Shown here piece after piece: positions 1-8,008 of a stretch of 64,000 nucleotides of DNA (position 1 is the first letter of the stretch; each line of letters begins with the position of its first letter). The position numbers were made by a program, and so were the translations under genes. The notes below the pieces were generated by a model, which was not told the origin of the DNA, did no database searches, and saw only the letters and a list, made by a program, of their open reading frames with translations. Source of the DNA: Pseudomonas baetica (GTDB taxonomy: Bacteria; Pseudomonadota; Gammaproteobacteria; Pseudomonadales; Pseudomonadaceae); contig NZ_PHHE01000001.1 of NCBI RefSeq assembly GCF_002813455.1, positions 806,001 through 870,000 of the forward strand, written 5' to 3'.

Positions 1-65
1 CAAATTCCGGATACGAACCGCAGAAAATCTGCTTCGGTGTAATCGGAAAGAATTGGTTTGTGCAT
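1..65 (-). CDS. Colicin/pyocin-type immunity protein, N-terminal part only (runs off left edge)
   Basis: Only the first 21 codons are inside the window, read leftward from the ATG at 65. The peptide contains SDYTEADFLRFVSGI, which closely resembles the N-terminus of colicin E9 immunity protein (ISDYTEAEFLQLVTTI). Proteins of this family bind and block a cognate HNH DNase bacteriocin in the cytoplasm. Its start lies just downstream of a detached HNH toxin tail, the normal toxin-then-immunity order. It differs clearly from the three complete immunity genes to its right (MVLKAKFEEYTESEY type), so it probably has another specificity. The rest of the gene cannot be judged. Confidence 0.7.
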   Translation of the reverse strand, partial: MHKPILSDYTEADFLRFVSGI

Positions 66-66
66 T

Positions 67-213
67 TCAATTTTTTCCCTTGTGGATTTCAGAGTGTTGT
101 TTTGGTGTGGTGACTCTTATGTTTTCAATGTCGTAGATGTCACCGCTTTTGGATATGTATTTCGTGTGGTGTAGTTCGAGATTAATCTGGCTGACAGTTC
201 TTTCAGGGACTGA
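67..213 (-). pseudogene. Orphan C-terminal HNH DNase tail of a colicin E/pyocin-type toxin
   Basis: Immediately after the stop codon of the immunity gene at 214-474 the same frame stays open for 48 more codons and ends in TGA at 67-69. It reads as the end of a colicin E-type nuclease: [20 protein letters not shown], then [17 protein letters not shown]. This matches the last residues of colicin E9 closely and is more colicin-like than the tail of the intact pyocin next door. The two central histidines and both distal histidines of the HNH (beta-beta-alpha-Me) metal site are present (His15, His16, His40, His44 of the fragment). There is no start codon or translocation domain, so it is a toxin fragment, not a gene that acts alone. 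Confidence 0.75.
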
Positions 214-474
214 CTATTCCGGTTTGAAACCCGGTTTGCCGTTGGCGGCTCGCCATTCTTTGATGGCTTTTAAAACGCCTGCGGGGCTGTCTTCGACTCC
301 CTTAGCCGGGTAGTACAAAATATCCGAACCGCTCGGGTGTTCCGAAATGTTCACTATGTTGTCCACTATCGCGTCGTGCTCTCTCTCGGAAGAGTAGTCT
401 CCCTCCACCAAACGATTTATTAAGGCTGCATATTCTGACTCTGTGTATTCCTCAAACTTGGCCTTCAATACCAT
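214..474 (-). CDS. Im9-like bacteriocin immunity protein, paralogue 3
   Basis: An 86-residue protein of the colicin/pyocin immunity family (Colicin_Pyocin, Im7/Im9 fold). It carries the family signature: YTESEY near residue 10, EHPSGSDILYYP in the centre and GVLKAIKEWRAANGKPGFK at the end, nearly the Im9 pattern. These proteins neutralise DNase colicins or pyocins by binding beside the active site. I chose the ATG at 474 because GGGAGAG lies 11 bases upstream and because all three neighbouring paralogues then have the same 86-residue length. It lies two genes downstream of the intact pyocin and directly upstream of the detached HNH tail. It may protect against related foreign bacteriocins. 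Confidence 0.9.
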   Translation of the reverse strand: MVLKAKFEEYTESEYAALINRLVEGDYSSEREHDAIVDNIVNISEHPSGSDILYYPAKGVEDSPAGVLKAIKEWRAANGKPGFKPE

Positions 475-512
475 TTTCAAATTATCTCTCCCAGTGCCGG
501 ACAACATTGAAC

Positions 513-544
513 CTGTGGCGAGGGAGCAAGCTCCCCCGCCACAG
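513..544. repeat. REP-like palindrome
   Basis: CTGTGGCG and CGCCACAG arms enclose GGGAGCAAGCTCCC. This is a palindrome of the Pseudomonas REP type, between the second and third immunity paralogues. A degenerate second REP-like stretch follows at about 570-605. Confidence 0.6.
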
Positions 545-645
545 AGCTATGCATCTTCAGGGCTGTACCGGTCTGAGTATCACTCCCTGTGGGAGTGAGC
601 CTGTTCACGAAGTGGTCAGCCCTGACAGCTTTTTTCAGGAACTGA

Positions 646-906
646 CTATTCCGGTTTGAAACCTGGTTTTCCGTTGGCGGCGCGCCAATCTTTGATGGTT
701 TTTAAAACACCTTCCGGACTGTCTTCAACACCTTCGGCGGGATAATACAAAACGTTTGATCCTGCAGGGTGCTCGGCTGCATCGACGATGAGTTCTACAA
801 TTTCATCCAGCTCTTTTTCTGATGAATAGTCTCCTGCGAACAGGCGGCTAGTCAGGGCTACATATTCTGACTCTGTGTACTCTTCGAACTTGGCCTTCAA
901 TACCAT
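646..906 (-). CDS. Im9-like bacteriocin immunity protein, paralogue 2
   Basis: An 86-residue immunity protein of the colicin/pyocin (Im9) family with YTESEY, EHPAGSNVLYYP and a WRAANGKPGFK end. The open frame extends 56 codons further upstream, but that stretch is REP palindrome sequence. The ATG at 906 has GGAG nine bases upstream and gives the same length as the paralogues, so it is preferred. The gene and about 27 bp behind its stop are duplicated relative to the copy at 214-474, as both are followed by TCAGT(C/T)CCTGAAA. Here that sequence breaks off after nine codons. It likely binds an HNH DNase related to the pyocin at 1353-3344. Confidence 0.9.
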   Translation of the reverse strand: MVLKAKFEEYTESEYVALTSRLFAGDYSSEKELDEIVELIVDAAEHPAGSNVLYYPAEGVEDSPEGVLKTIKDWRAANGKPGFKPE

Positions 907-943
907 CTTCAGTTGCTCCACCGATACCGGAAAATCTTCAACC

Positions 944-1074
944 CGTGGCGAGGGCGCTTGCTCCCGCTGGTCTGCGCAGCAGACCAGAGTCGGCATAAGC
1001 GGAGTGTCAGGCACACGTTGAACTCTGGTTTTACGACTGCGGCGCAGCCGAGCGGGAGCAAGCTCCCTCGCCAC
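944..1074. repeat. REPIN (inverted pair of REP palindromes)
   Basis: GTGGCGAGGGCGCTTGCTCC at the left and GGGAGCAAGCTCCCTCGCCA at the right are inverted copies of one REP unit, about 90 bp apart. The pair lies between immunity paralogues 1 and 2. It may terminate or weaken transcription coming from the pyocin, and it offers homology for the gene duplication seen here. Confidence 0.7.
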
Positions 1075-1091
1075 ATGGTTATGCTGGAACT

Positions 1092-1352
1092 CTATTCTGG
1101 TTTGAAATCAGGTTTGCCGTTGGCGGCTCGCCATTCTTTGATAGCTTTTAGTACGCCGGCTGCGCTGTCCTCAACGCCTTCTTCGGGACAGTACAGAATG
1201 TCTATTTCATTCGGGTGTTCTGAAGTTTTTACGATGTTTTCTACAATGTCATCGTGTTCTTTCTCTGAACGGTAATTCCCATGGAATAGCCGGTTTATAA
1301 GGCTGAGATATTCTGATTCTGTGTAGTGTTCAAGTTTTCCCTTGAGGTTCAT
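1092..1352 (-). CDS. Cognate immunity protein of the adjacent DNase pyocin
   Basis: An 86-residue member of the colicin/pyocin immunity family (Im9-like), with YTESEY near residue 10 and a WRAANGKPDFKPE end. Its ATG follows the TAA of the pyocin without a gap (TAAATG), so translation is probably coupled, as expected for a toxin and its own inhibitor. It differs from paralogues 2 and 3 in the specificity helix region (EHPNEIDILYCP in place of EHPSGSDILYYP) and at its N-terminus (MNLKGKLEHY). The position directly behind the toxin makes it the cognate inhibitor; the role of the two extra copies is open. Confidence 0.92.
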   Translation of the reverse strand: MNLKGKLEHYTESEYLSLINRLFHGNYRSEKEHDDIVENIVKTSEHPNEIDILYCPEEGVEDSAAGVLKAIKEWRAANGKPDFKPE

Positions 1353-3344
1353 TTAGTTGGTCTCCTTCTTTGTGTGAGTGCCTATATGTTGTTTTGGTGT
1401 CAGGATTTTTAGATTGTCGATGTCGTATACCGACCCACCTTCGCTGATTGGGTTGACATGATGAATCTCCAATTTGACTCTTCCGCCGACACGCTCCGAT
1501 TTGTCAGCAACAGGTGATATTCCCTTTCTGATATCCAATTTGTTTATTTGAGTAAATTTATTATCGAGGTCTGAATCGGCAGCCACAGCCTTCCAAAACG
1601 CCCGCCTAAACGCTTTAAAACTGGAAAACTCCCGTCCCCTCAGCTTATCCGCAATCTGCGCGGGTATCGGTGCGCCCTCCGGGGTTGACGCCGCCCCCAG
1701 CCAATTACCCGATACCACTTGTCCATTCCCCGTAGCGATTCCCGGATCTTGTCGCCGATCCCTGAACATCGTAAACACGGGTGAGATACCCGAGTCCGCC
1801 GGGAACACCGTGATGAACCCACCGAAACTATAGGCATCCAGTTCCGGGTGAGTATCGATTCGTCCTTCAAGTACCGCGACGGCCGTGCCGTCGTACACAA
1901 CAATGTTTGGCTTACTGGCCGGTAAAGCGGTTGAGTTGTTAGCCGGTTTGACAATGGGCGTCCATGTCATGCCGATTGAGGGAGTGTCTGGACTGTCGAC
2001 CCTGAAGACATTCAGACTGGAGTCGAACCTGGCGAGCCGGACCGGAGTCCTCGACGCGATACCGGTGTTGTGGGTCGACGCCACGAAGAACTCAGTGGCG
2101 TTATTCATTGTTCTGGAGCCCAGCGTCACTGGAAGGTCAATATCGCCATTGGTGAGCGCAATGCCGTTCAGTTCTTCAATGGGTACGGTCGCCAGATCTG
2201 CCAACGGAACACTCAAGGCACGGATTTCGTCGGGTTTGAAGTCTGTGACTTCAACAATCCATGATTGGCGATCCTTGGGCACGAAGTCTGAAAGGGAGCC
2301 CTCGATAACTCGGGCATCGGAGTTGCCGAGTGGTGCAGGAAACAGTAACGCGGCAAACCCGACCAAAACGACGGATGAGGTTGTGACTGCGGCCGTTGTT
2401 GCTGTAACGATACCTGCTTGCAGAGCCGCTCTGATTGCTGCTGCAGTGGCAGCACGTGCTGCCACTTGGCCGGCGTTTACGGTGAACACTGGATTTGATG
2501 TTGCGAAGGAACTTGACACCAGAAACGGGCGTAGTGCTCTAGCCGTGTCGAGCGATATCAGCCAATTGTTCAGATGTTCGAGTCGGGCATTTGAGTCTGC
2601 CATCTGCTTTGCGTGCGCATCCTCGCGCGCTTTGACCTCCTGTGCCTCGCGCGCTCGTTCGCGATCCCTGCGTTCTTGCTCTCGCTGTTGCTCCGCAGCA
2701 ATCCTTGCGTGTTCAGCAGCCTGACGTGCCGCTTCGGCGGCAGCCGCTTGCGCCTGTTCGTTGGCCTGCACGGTGGTCAGCCAGTTGTGCACATTGGCTT
2801 GTTGTTGATGCAGAACCGTGAGGGTCTGGGCCAGCAACCTGGCTTCGAGCGCCGCGCGATAGGACTGTTTCCACAGGTTCATTCCCGGGCCGTTGGGGCT
2901 GAGAATCGGGTCGACGATCTGCGCGCGGGAAAGGAACTGGAAAACTGTTTTATCGGTTGGATCGCTGCCATAAAAGCCGTGGGACAACTGGGTCTCGTAC
3001 AGCAGTTGCTGGCTCTTGCGCTGAATCACGGTGTTGCGTACACCCAGCTCGCGGATCAGCGATGCCGCCGGTGGTAGCGGGTGGGTCGAAACCTCCTGTC
3101 GGGCGGCTGCCAGATCCGCTTCGATGGTCAACGGGATGTGTGTGGTTTTGCCTTGATATTCCGCTTCCAGCGGGCCGGTGAAGTGTTGCAGCACTTGCTG
3201 ATAGCGACTGGTGTTTCGCGGCGGGCCGAATCGGCCACTGTTGGGAATCGTGGTGCCGGTTGAGGGATTTATACGCATGCCAGGAGGCGCTGTCGCAGTC
3301 GTGTGGACTGCCTCGGTCAATACGAACGGCGGTGGTTTTTGCAT
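1353..3344 (-). CDS. S-type pyocin/colicin-like bacteriocin with HNH DNase domain
   Basis: A secreted toxin that enters related bacteria and cuts DNA. The 663-residue protein has a proline-rich N-terminal region, an Ala/Glu/Arg-rich coiled coil (about 190-260), a hydrophobic Ala-rich segment near 300-340 followed by the pyocin S-type translocation region (to about 520), and a C-terminal colicin E-type DNase (about 545-663). The HNH site is visible as LEIHHVNPISEGG with HH628-629, and the distal His653 and His657. KLRGREFSSFKAFRRAFWKA matches the start of colicin DNase domains. I chose the ATG at 3344 because AAAAGG lies eight bases upstream; ATGs at 3350 and 3368 are in frame but have poorer spacing. 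The stop abuts the immunity gene start. Confidence 0.92.
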   Translation of the reverse strand: MQKPPPFVLTEAVHTTATAPPGMRINPSTGTTIPNSGRFGPPRNTSRYQQVLQHFTGPLEAEYQGKTTHIPLTIEADLAAARQEVSTHPLPPAASLIRELGVRNTVIQRKSQQLLYETQLSHGFYGSDPTDKTVFQFLSRAQIVDPILSPNGPGMNLWKQSYRAALEARLLAQTLTVLHQQQANVHNWLTTVQANEQAQAAAAEAARQAAEHARIAAEQQREQERRDRERAREAQEVKAREDAHAKQMADSNARLEHLNNWLISLDTARALRPFLVSSSFATSNPVFTVNAGQVAARAATAAAIRAALQAGIVTATTAAVTTSSVVLVGFAALLFPAPLGNSDARVIEGSLSDFVPKDRQSWIVEVTDFKPDEIRALSVPLADLATVPIEELNGIALTNGDIDLPVTLGSRTMNNATEFFVASTHNTGIASRTPVRLARFDSSLNVFRVDSPDTPSIGMTWTPIVKPANNSTALPASKPNIVVYDGTAVAVLEGRIDTHPELDAYSFGGFITVFPADSGISPVFTMFRDRRQDPGIATGNGQVVSGNWLGAASTPEGAPIPAQIADKLRGREFSSFKAFRRAFWKAVAADSDLDNKFTQINKLDIRKGISPVADKSERVGGRVKLEIHHVNPISEGGSVYDIDNLKILTPKQHIGTHTKKETN

Positions 3345-3605
3345 ATTCATATCCTTTTGAATGTGCATTGTTTTTCGATAAGTAACGGGTGAGCAGTCAA
3401 TTGCTTGCTGCCAATCAAAGTTACAACGAAGTGCTCACGGAAATATCCGGGTTGTCTGTAGGTGCTGACAGGAGATAAGGCGGGAGTTTTCGACGAAAGG
3501 AGGGTTTTAGCGGACGCTTCTTTTATGTAATCGGACGTTTCCTATGCAACGAAAGGAAATACCTTTCAAAGCGCACGCCTTGTAGTCCGTTAAACCTTTA
3601 CCCAT
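3345..3605. other. Upstream region of the pyocin
   Basis: About 260 bp without a gene between the pyocin start and the fpvA terminator. It holds a CTGT-N8-ACAG palindrome (3456-3471) and two ATTG-containing stretches around 3400-3415 that only loosely resemble PrtN P-box elements. I see no convincing sigma-70 promoter. Confidence 0.4.
3456..3471. promoter_or_regulatory. Possible LexA (SOS) box upstream of the pyocin
   Basis: CTGTAGGTGCTGACAG fits CTGT-N8-ACAG, the fixed outer part of the gamma-proteobacterial LexA site, about 110 bp before the pyocin start. The inner eight bases are not AT-rich as in strong sites. Such a match is expected about once in 65 kb by chance, and another occurs at 26580, so support rests on its place before a DNase bacteriocin. 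Confidence 0.4.
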
Positions 3606-3640
3606 AAAAAAAGCGCCCCGGTTTGGCCGGGGCGCTTTTT
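3606..3640. terminator. Bidirectional rho-independent terminator
   Basis: AGCGCCCCGG and CCGGGGCGCT form a 10-bp GC stem around a short loop, flanked by A runs on the left and T runs on the right. It lies 18 bp behind the fpvA stop codon and would end fpvA transcripts running leftward. Confidence 0.9.
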
Positions 3641-3657
3641 GTGTTGCGGTGGTTAAA

Positions 3658-6084
3658 TCAGAACGTGTACTTGAAGCCGGTCATGATGTTGCGCGGTGCG
3701 CCGTACATGCCGTGGTCGCCTGCGTAGCTGAGGTATTCGCGGTCGAATACGTTGTTCAGGTTGACCGAGGCGCTGAGGTTTTTGCTGATGTCGTAACGCG
3801 CCAGCAGGTTGGTGACGGCGTAGCTGCCTTGCTGGAAGGTATGCAGGTCGGCACCGGTCTTGCTCTGCCAGTTCACGCCACCGCCAACGGTGACTTTGTC
3901 CAGAATGCCCGGCAGGCGATAGCTGGTGAAGGTCTTGAGGCTGTGACGGGGCAGGGTGGTGACGATGCGCTGGTCATCGGCGTCAGTGCTGACCGCGTAG
4001 GCGTAACCGGCAGACGCTTGCCAGCCTTCGGCCAGTTCGCCATCAAGGGTGAATTCCGCACCTTTGGTGGTGGTGCCCTGTTCGGATTTGTAGGTATTGC
4101 CGCCTGGGGTGTCGATCCAGATCGCCAGGTTGTCCTGCTCGATCTTGAACAGCGCGAAGCTGGAGTTCAGCTTGCCATCGAAGTGGCTACCCTTGACGCC
4201 GACTTCGTAGCCGGTGCCTTCCATCGGGTCCAGAGGCTTGTTGTTGATGTCGCGAACCCACGACGATTGCGGGTTGAAGATCTTGGTGTAGCTGGCATAC
4301 AACGACCAGTTGTCGTTGACGTCATAGACCACACCCGCGTACGGAATGTAGACGCCGGTTTCCGATTCCTTGGTCTTGGTTTCTGCGCCGCCGTACGGCT
4401 TGTCTTCGATATCGCGATGCCAGTCGACCACGCGGCTGCCGAGCAGGATGCTCAGGTCATCGGTGGCACGCAGGCGGGTGGCCAGATACGCGGCGTATTG
4501 AGTTTCGTCGACGGTGGATTTGCCGGTGACGTTGAATTCGGGTTTGACCGAATCGCCGTTCCAGTTCAGCAGGTTGTCGATGGCGCCGGCAGGGGAGGTG
4601 GAGTAGTCGGTTTTCCAGCCACCGTAGCTCGGCACGTTTTCGTAGTATTGGGACAGGGTCACACCGGCGATCAGCTCATGCTCGCGACCCAGCAGACCGA
4701 ACGGGCCGGTCAGATAGGCGTCGATGTTGTTCTGGCGCGGCGTACCGGAGAAACGCACCGGCAGTTGGGTCGTGCCGCTGCCGTCAGGGTTCAGGCCGCC
4801 GTTGACGTAGTTGAAGACCTCGTCGAATTTGTTCTCGGAGTGAGTCAATTCAACCTTGCCGCTCCAGCCATTGCCGAATTGCTGTTCGATCGAGGTGAAG
4901 AAGCTGGTTTGTTCGTGGTCGTTGTAAGACCAGGTCTGCGCCGAGTTCAGCGAACGCTTGAGGTTGGCGCGCGAGCCGTCGGTGAAACGGGTCGGCAGGC
5001 CTGAACGCATTGGCGAGTCGACGTCGGTGCGCTGGTAGCTGAAGCCCATGGTCAGCAGGGTGTCTTCGCTGAGGTCGAATTCGGTGATGCCATACATCAG
5101 CTGGGAATCTTGCTTGTAGCGGTCGACCCAGGACTGTTCAGTCTTGAAGTCGCCGACCAGACGGCCACGGATGTTGCCGGTTTCGGTCAACGGCCCTGAG
5201 ACGTCGAAGCCGGTGCCGTAGCGATCCCAGTTGCCGGCTTCAGCGGTGACACTGGCCTGCGCTTCGGCGGTCGGGCGTTTGCGGATCAGGTTGATGGTCG
5301 CCGAAGGGCTGCCCAGGCCGCTGATCAGACCGGTGGCACCACGCACCACTTCAACACGGTCGTACATCGCCATGCTCTGGGTGTAGTTGTCCATGCGCTT
5401 GACGGTCGGCACGCCGTCGATTTCGAAGTTCTGGATCTCGAAACCACGGGAGAAGTAACCGTCGGACTCTGCGCCCTGGCCGTCACGCAGCACGATGATG
5501 CCCGGTGTGGCGTCGAGGGTATCGCTGAGGTTGGTCAGGCGCTGGTCGTCGAGGCGCTGACGGGTCATGACGGTCAGCGACTGTGGGGTCTCCTTGGGTG
5601 TCAGGTTCAGACGCGTCGAACTACTGGATGAGTACGTGGTGTACAGCCCGGTGCCTTCAGTGGTCGACCCCGGCGCCTTGCCGGAAATCGATACCGCGCC
5701 CAGCTCCAGGGCGTTTCCCGCAGCTGCTCCGGCGGCCGGCACCAGCGAAACGGTGTTGCCGGTCAGTTGATAAGTCATGCCGCTCCCCAGCAGCAAGTTG
5801 TCCAGCGCCTGTTTCGGCTCCAGGTGACCGGAGACCGCACTCGACTTCAGGCCAGCAAGGGTTTCCGGGCTGTAGAGAATCTGCAGGTTGGCTTGTTGCC
5901 CAAGCTGTTGCAGTGCGCTGGACAGCGGTTGCGCAGGGACGTTGACGTCGACCGGCGTCGCTTGAGCTTGGGCGCTGCCCAACAACATCAGCGTCAGCAG
6001 GGCACCTGACAGCACGGCGCCACGCGGATTGCGGCGGGAAATGGCTACAGCCAGAGGGGTGCGGGACAACTTTAAGGCTTGCAT
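3658..6084 (-). CDS. fpvA: Ferripyoverdine TonB-dependent receptor with signalling domain (FpvA-like)
   Basis: Outer-membrane receptor of 808 residues that imports Fe(III)-pyoverdine using TonB energy. It has an Arg-rich signal peptide ending near residue 42 (AQAQA), a secretin/TonB short N-terminal (STN) domain about 48-100 (PLSSALQQLGQQANLQILYS), a plug domain about 160-275 and a 22-strand barrel ending in the terminal Phe (FKYTF). The STN domain marks a transducer that reports ligand binding to an inner-membrane anti-sigma factor, and so to FpvI/PvdS-type sigma factors. Length and position beside pvdE fit FpvA (about 815 residues in P. aeruginosa). A Fur-box-like site lies upstream at 6125-6143. 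Receptor specificity for a pyoverdine type cannot be read from sequence. Confidence 0.88.
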   Translation of the reverse strand: MQALKLSRTPLAVAISRRNPRGAVLSGALLTLMLLGSAQAQATPVDVNVPAQPLSSALQQLGQQANLQILYSPETLAGLKSSAVSGHLEPKQALDNLLLGSGMTYQLTGNTVSLVPAAGAAAGNALELGAVSISGKAPGSTTEGTGLYTTYSSSSSTRLNLTPKETPQSLTVMTRQRLDDQRLTNLSDTLDATPGIIVLRDGQGAESDGYFSRGFEIQNFEIDGVPTVKRMDNYTQSMAMYDRVEVVRGATGLISGLGSPSATINLIRKRPTAEAQASVTAEAGNWDRYGTGFDVSGPLTETGNIRGRLVGDFKTEQSWVDRYKQDSQLMYGITEFDLSEDTLLTMGFSYQRTDVDSPMRSGLPTRFTDGSRANLKRSLNSAQTWSYNDHEQTSFFTSIEQQFGNGWSGKVELTHSENKFDEVFNYVNGGLNPDGSGTTQLPVRFSGTPRQNNIDAYLTGPFGLLGREHELIAGVTLSQYYENVPSYGGWKTDYSTSPAGAIDNLLNWNGDSVKPEFNVTGKSTVDETQYAAYLATRLRATDDLSILLGSRVVDWHRDIEDKPYGGAETKTKESETGVYIPYAGVVYDVNDNWSLYASYTKIFNPQSSWVRDINNKPLDPMEGTGYEVGVKGSHFDGKLNSSFALFKIEQDNLAIWIDTPGGNTYKSEQGTTTKGAEFTLDGELAEGWQASAGYAYAVSTDADDQRIVTTLPRHSLKTFTSYRLPGILDKVTVGGGVNWQSKTGADLHTFQQGSYAVTNLLARYDISKNLSASVNLNNVFDREYLSYAGDHGMYGAPRNIMTGFKYTF

Positions 6085-6124
6085 TTGCTCGGGATGCTCC
6101 TGAAGTGCGAGTGCAGTTTTATTA

Positions 6125-6143
6125 GTTAATGATAATTAGACGC
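6125..6143. promoter_or_regulatory. Fur-box-like site upstream of fpvA
   Basis: The 19 bases contain AATGATAAT and match 13 of 19 positions of the GATAATGATAATCATTATC consensus by my alignment. It lies about 40-60 bp before the fpvA start, where iron-loaded Fur would block transcription. Confidence 0.6.
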
Positions 6144-6239
6144 AACACTGCGTAAAAACCGGAAAAAAATCCCGCCAACCGCGAAAAACTCTGCTATCGC
6201 GTGAAGGCGGGATCAGCCCATCCCTGAGCGGCGGGCGTG

Positions 6240-7889
6240 TCAGGCCGGGTTGAGCGCGGTTTTGACTTTGCCGGCATCCATGCGCACCAACTGGTCGGCG
6301 ACGTCGAAGTAACGGTCATCGTGGGAGATCACGATGATGGTCTTGCCCAGGCGCTTGAGGTCGGGCAGCAACTCGGTATAGAAGATGCGGCGGAAGGTCG
6401 GGTCCTGATCCGCGGCCCATTCGTCGAACACCAGCACCGGGCGTTCCTCCAGCCAGGCATTGACCAGCGCCAGACGTTTGCGCTGGCCGGTGGAGAGGTC
6501 GGTGGTGGTGAAGCTGCCGTCCTGCACGCTGACCTTGTGGGCGATTTCCAGGCGTTGCAGGTATTTGTTGGCGTCGTCGGGAATGTGCGTATCGCCTTGC
6601 ACCACGTCATCGAACAGGTAGTAGTCGGCAAAGACCGTGGTGAACAACTGGCGGTAATCGTCGCGGGTGAGGGCGGTCACGCACTCGCCGTTAAGGCGGA
6701 TCTCGCCTTGCTGTGGCGGATACAGGCCCAGCAGCAATTTGATCATGGTGGTCTTGCCGCAGCCGTTTTCGCCGACGATGAACACGATGTCGCCCTGTTC
6801 GATCTTCAGGTTCACCGGTCCTAGCGTGAACGGATTGGCGTCGCCCACGGCCGGGAAGGTATAGCGTACGTCTTTGAGTTCCAGGCTCTGCACCGGCTCG
6901 GCTTTCTTGCCCTGATCGCTGAGCAACAGATGCGGCTCGGGCGAGGAGAACTGCGCCGACAGTTCGGCGATGCGGCGGAAGGCGATCTGTGCGCGGCTGA
7001 CCACCGGCAAGGTGCCGACCAGATGTTCCAGCGGACCTTTCATGTACAGCAGCACCAGGACGAAACCGCTCATCACGGTTTTGTCAGCGCTGGGCCAGAA
7101 TGATTGCAGGGCGAGTGCCAGACCGATGACCACAAAGAAGAGCATCGAGCCGAAACTTTTGGCGATCACGAAGGTGTTGATCGATTTGATCTGGGTTTTG
7201 CAGATGAAATCGGCAGTGCCCTGGATGCCGCTGTTGAACATGCGTTGGCGGCGCGGGCGGTGAATGCGCAGTTCCTTGGCACCTTCGGCTATCGCGTTGT
7301 AGTGCTTTTGCAGTTCGTCTTCAGCGTCACGGGCGGCGAAGAAACCTTTGATCCCGCGCCCTTGGGCGAAGTACTGAATGCCCGTGCCGATCAGGATTGC
7401 CACCACCATGATCAGGAACATTGGCCACGACAGCATCGCCAGATAACCCATGCAACCGAGGGTCACGGTCAGCGAGATGGCCAGTGGCGCGAAGGCGAAG
7501 GCGAAGTCGCTGATGGTGTCGACATCGTGGGTCAGCACCGGAATCAGGCGATGGCTGCGATAGCGTTCGATCTGTTCGATCGGTGCCGACAGGACTTTCT
7601 CGCCCAGTTGTTTGCGCAGGGTGGCGATGATGTGCTGGCCGACATAATTGGTGCCGATGTCCGAGCAGATCGAGCTGAGCAGCGCCAGCACACACAGGCC
7701 ACCGAACAGCGCGACCACGCCTTGGGTCAGACCGGATTCGGAGTGCAGCGCGTTGTTGATGGTGGCCAGCAGGACGGTGACACTCAGGCCACCGACCATA
7801 CCCAGAATGACCGACAGTGCGACGACGAGCCGAAAAGGTTTGAGTAGGGTGAACAATTCATGAATTGCACCGCGCGTAGGCTGGGTCAT
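6240..7889 (-). CDS. pvdE: Pyoverdine precursor ABC exporter PvdE
   Basis: Inner-membrane ABC transporter (549 residues, permease and ATPase in one chain) of the cyclic peptide/SyrD type. It exports acylated ferribactin, the non-fluorescent pyoverdine precursor, to the periplasm. Six hydrophobic segments fill residues about 20-300. The ATPase part has Walker A VGENGCGKTT near 373-381, the signature LSTGQ at 465-469 and Walker B VLVFDEW at 485-491. An iron-starvation promoter lies at 7933-7956. The periplasmic maturation enzymes encoded just upstream (pvdO, pvdN, pvdM, pvdP) act on its product. Family length and neighbourhood support PvdE rather than a general peptide exporter. Confidence 0.92.
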   Translation of the reverse strand: MTQPTRGAIHELFTLLKPFRLVVALSVILGMVGGLSVTVLLATINNALHSESGLTQGVVALFGGLCVLALLSSICSDIGTNYVGQHIIATLRKQLGEKVLSAPIEQIERYRSHRLIPVLTHDVDTISDFAFAFAPLAISLTVTLGCMGYLAMLSWPMFLIMVVAILIGTGIQYFAQGRGIKGFFAARDAEDELQKHYNAIAEGAKELRIHRPRRQRMFNSGIQGTADFICKTQIKSINTFVIAKSFGSMLFFVVIGLALALQSFWPSADKTVMSGFVLVLLYMKGPLEHLVGTLPVVSRAQIAFRRIAELSAQFSSPEPHLLLSDQGKKAEPVQSLELKDVRYTFPAVGDANPFTLGPVNLKIEQGDIVFIVGENGCGKTTMIKLLLGLYPPQQGEIRLNGECVTALTRDDYRQLFTTVFADYYLFDDVVQGDTHIPDDANKYLQRLEIAHKVSVQDGSFTTTDLSTGQRKRLALVNAWLEERPVLVFDEWAADQDPTFRRIFYTELLPDLKRLGKTIIVISHDDRYFDVADQLVRMDAGKVKTALNPA

Positions 7890-7932
7890 GACAGGACAGT
7901 TCCTTGGGTCGTAAAGGCAGATACCCTGTAGA

Positions 7933-7956
7933 ACGTCTGATCCGCTGCTTAATTTA
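7933..7956 (-). promoter_or_regulatory. Iron-starvation (IS) box, PvdS-type promoter of pvdE
   Basis: Read on the minus strand: TAAAT (7956-7952), 16 bp, CGT (7935-7933), preceded by TC. This is the exact -35/-10 layout of promoters used by the ECF sigma factor PvdS. It lies 44 bp before the pvdE start codon. Confidence 0.85.
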
Positions 7957-7958
7957 GA

Positions 7959-7981
7959 CGGTCGCCGACTGGCGGCGACCG
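7959..7981 (-). terminator. GC-rich hairpin behind pvdO, possible terminator
   Basis: CGGTCGCC and GGCGACCG form an 8-bp stem with a 7-base loop, 28 bp after the pvdO stop and just before the pvdE promoter. There is no clear T run on the minus strand, so termination may be partial. Confidence 0.4.
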
Positions 7982-8008
7982 GGGGGAGAGGAGAAGCGTT
8001 ACTGCCGA

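Noticed and set aside
907..1074. N-terminal extension of immunity paralogue 2
   Set aside because: The extra 56 codons are REP palindrome sequence; paralogues lack them.
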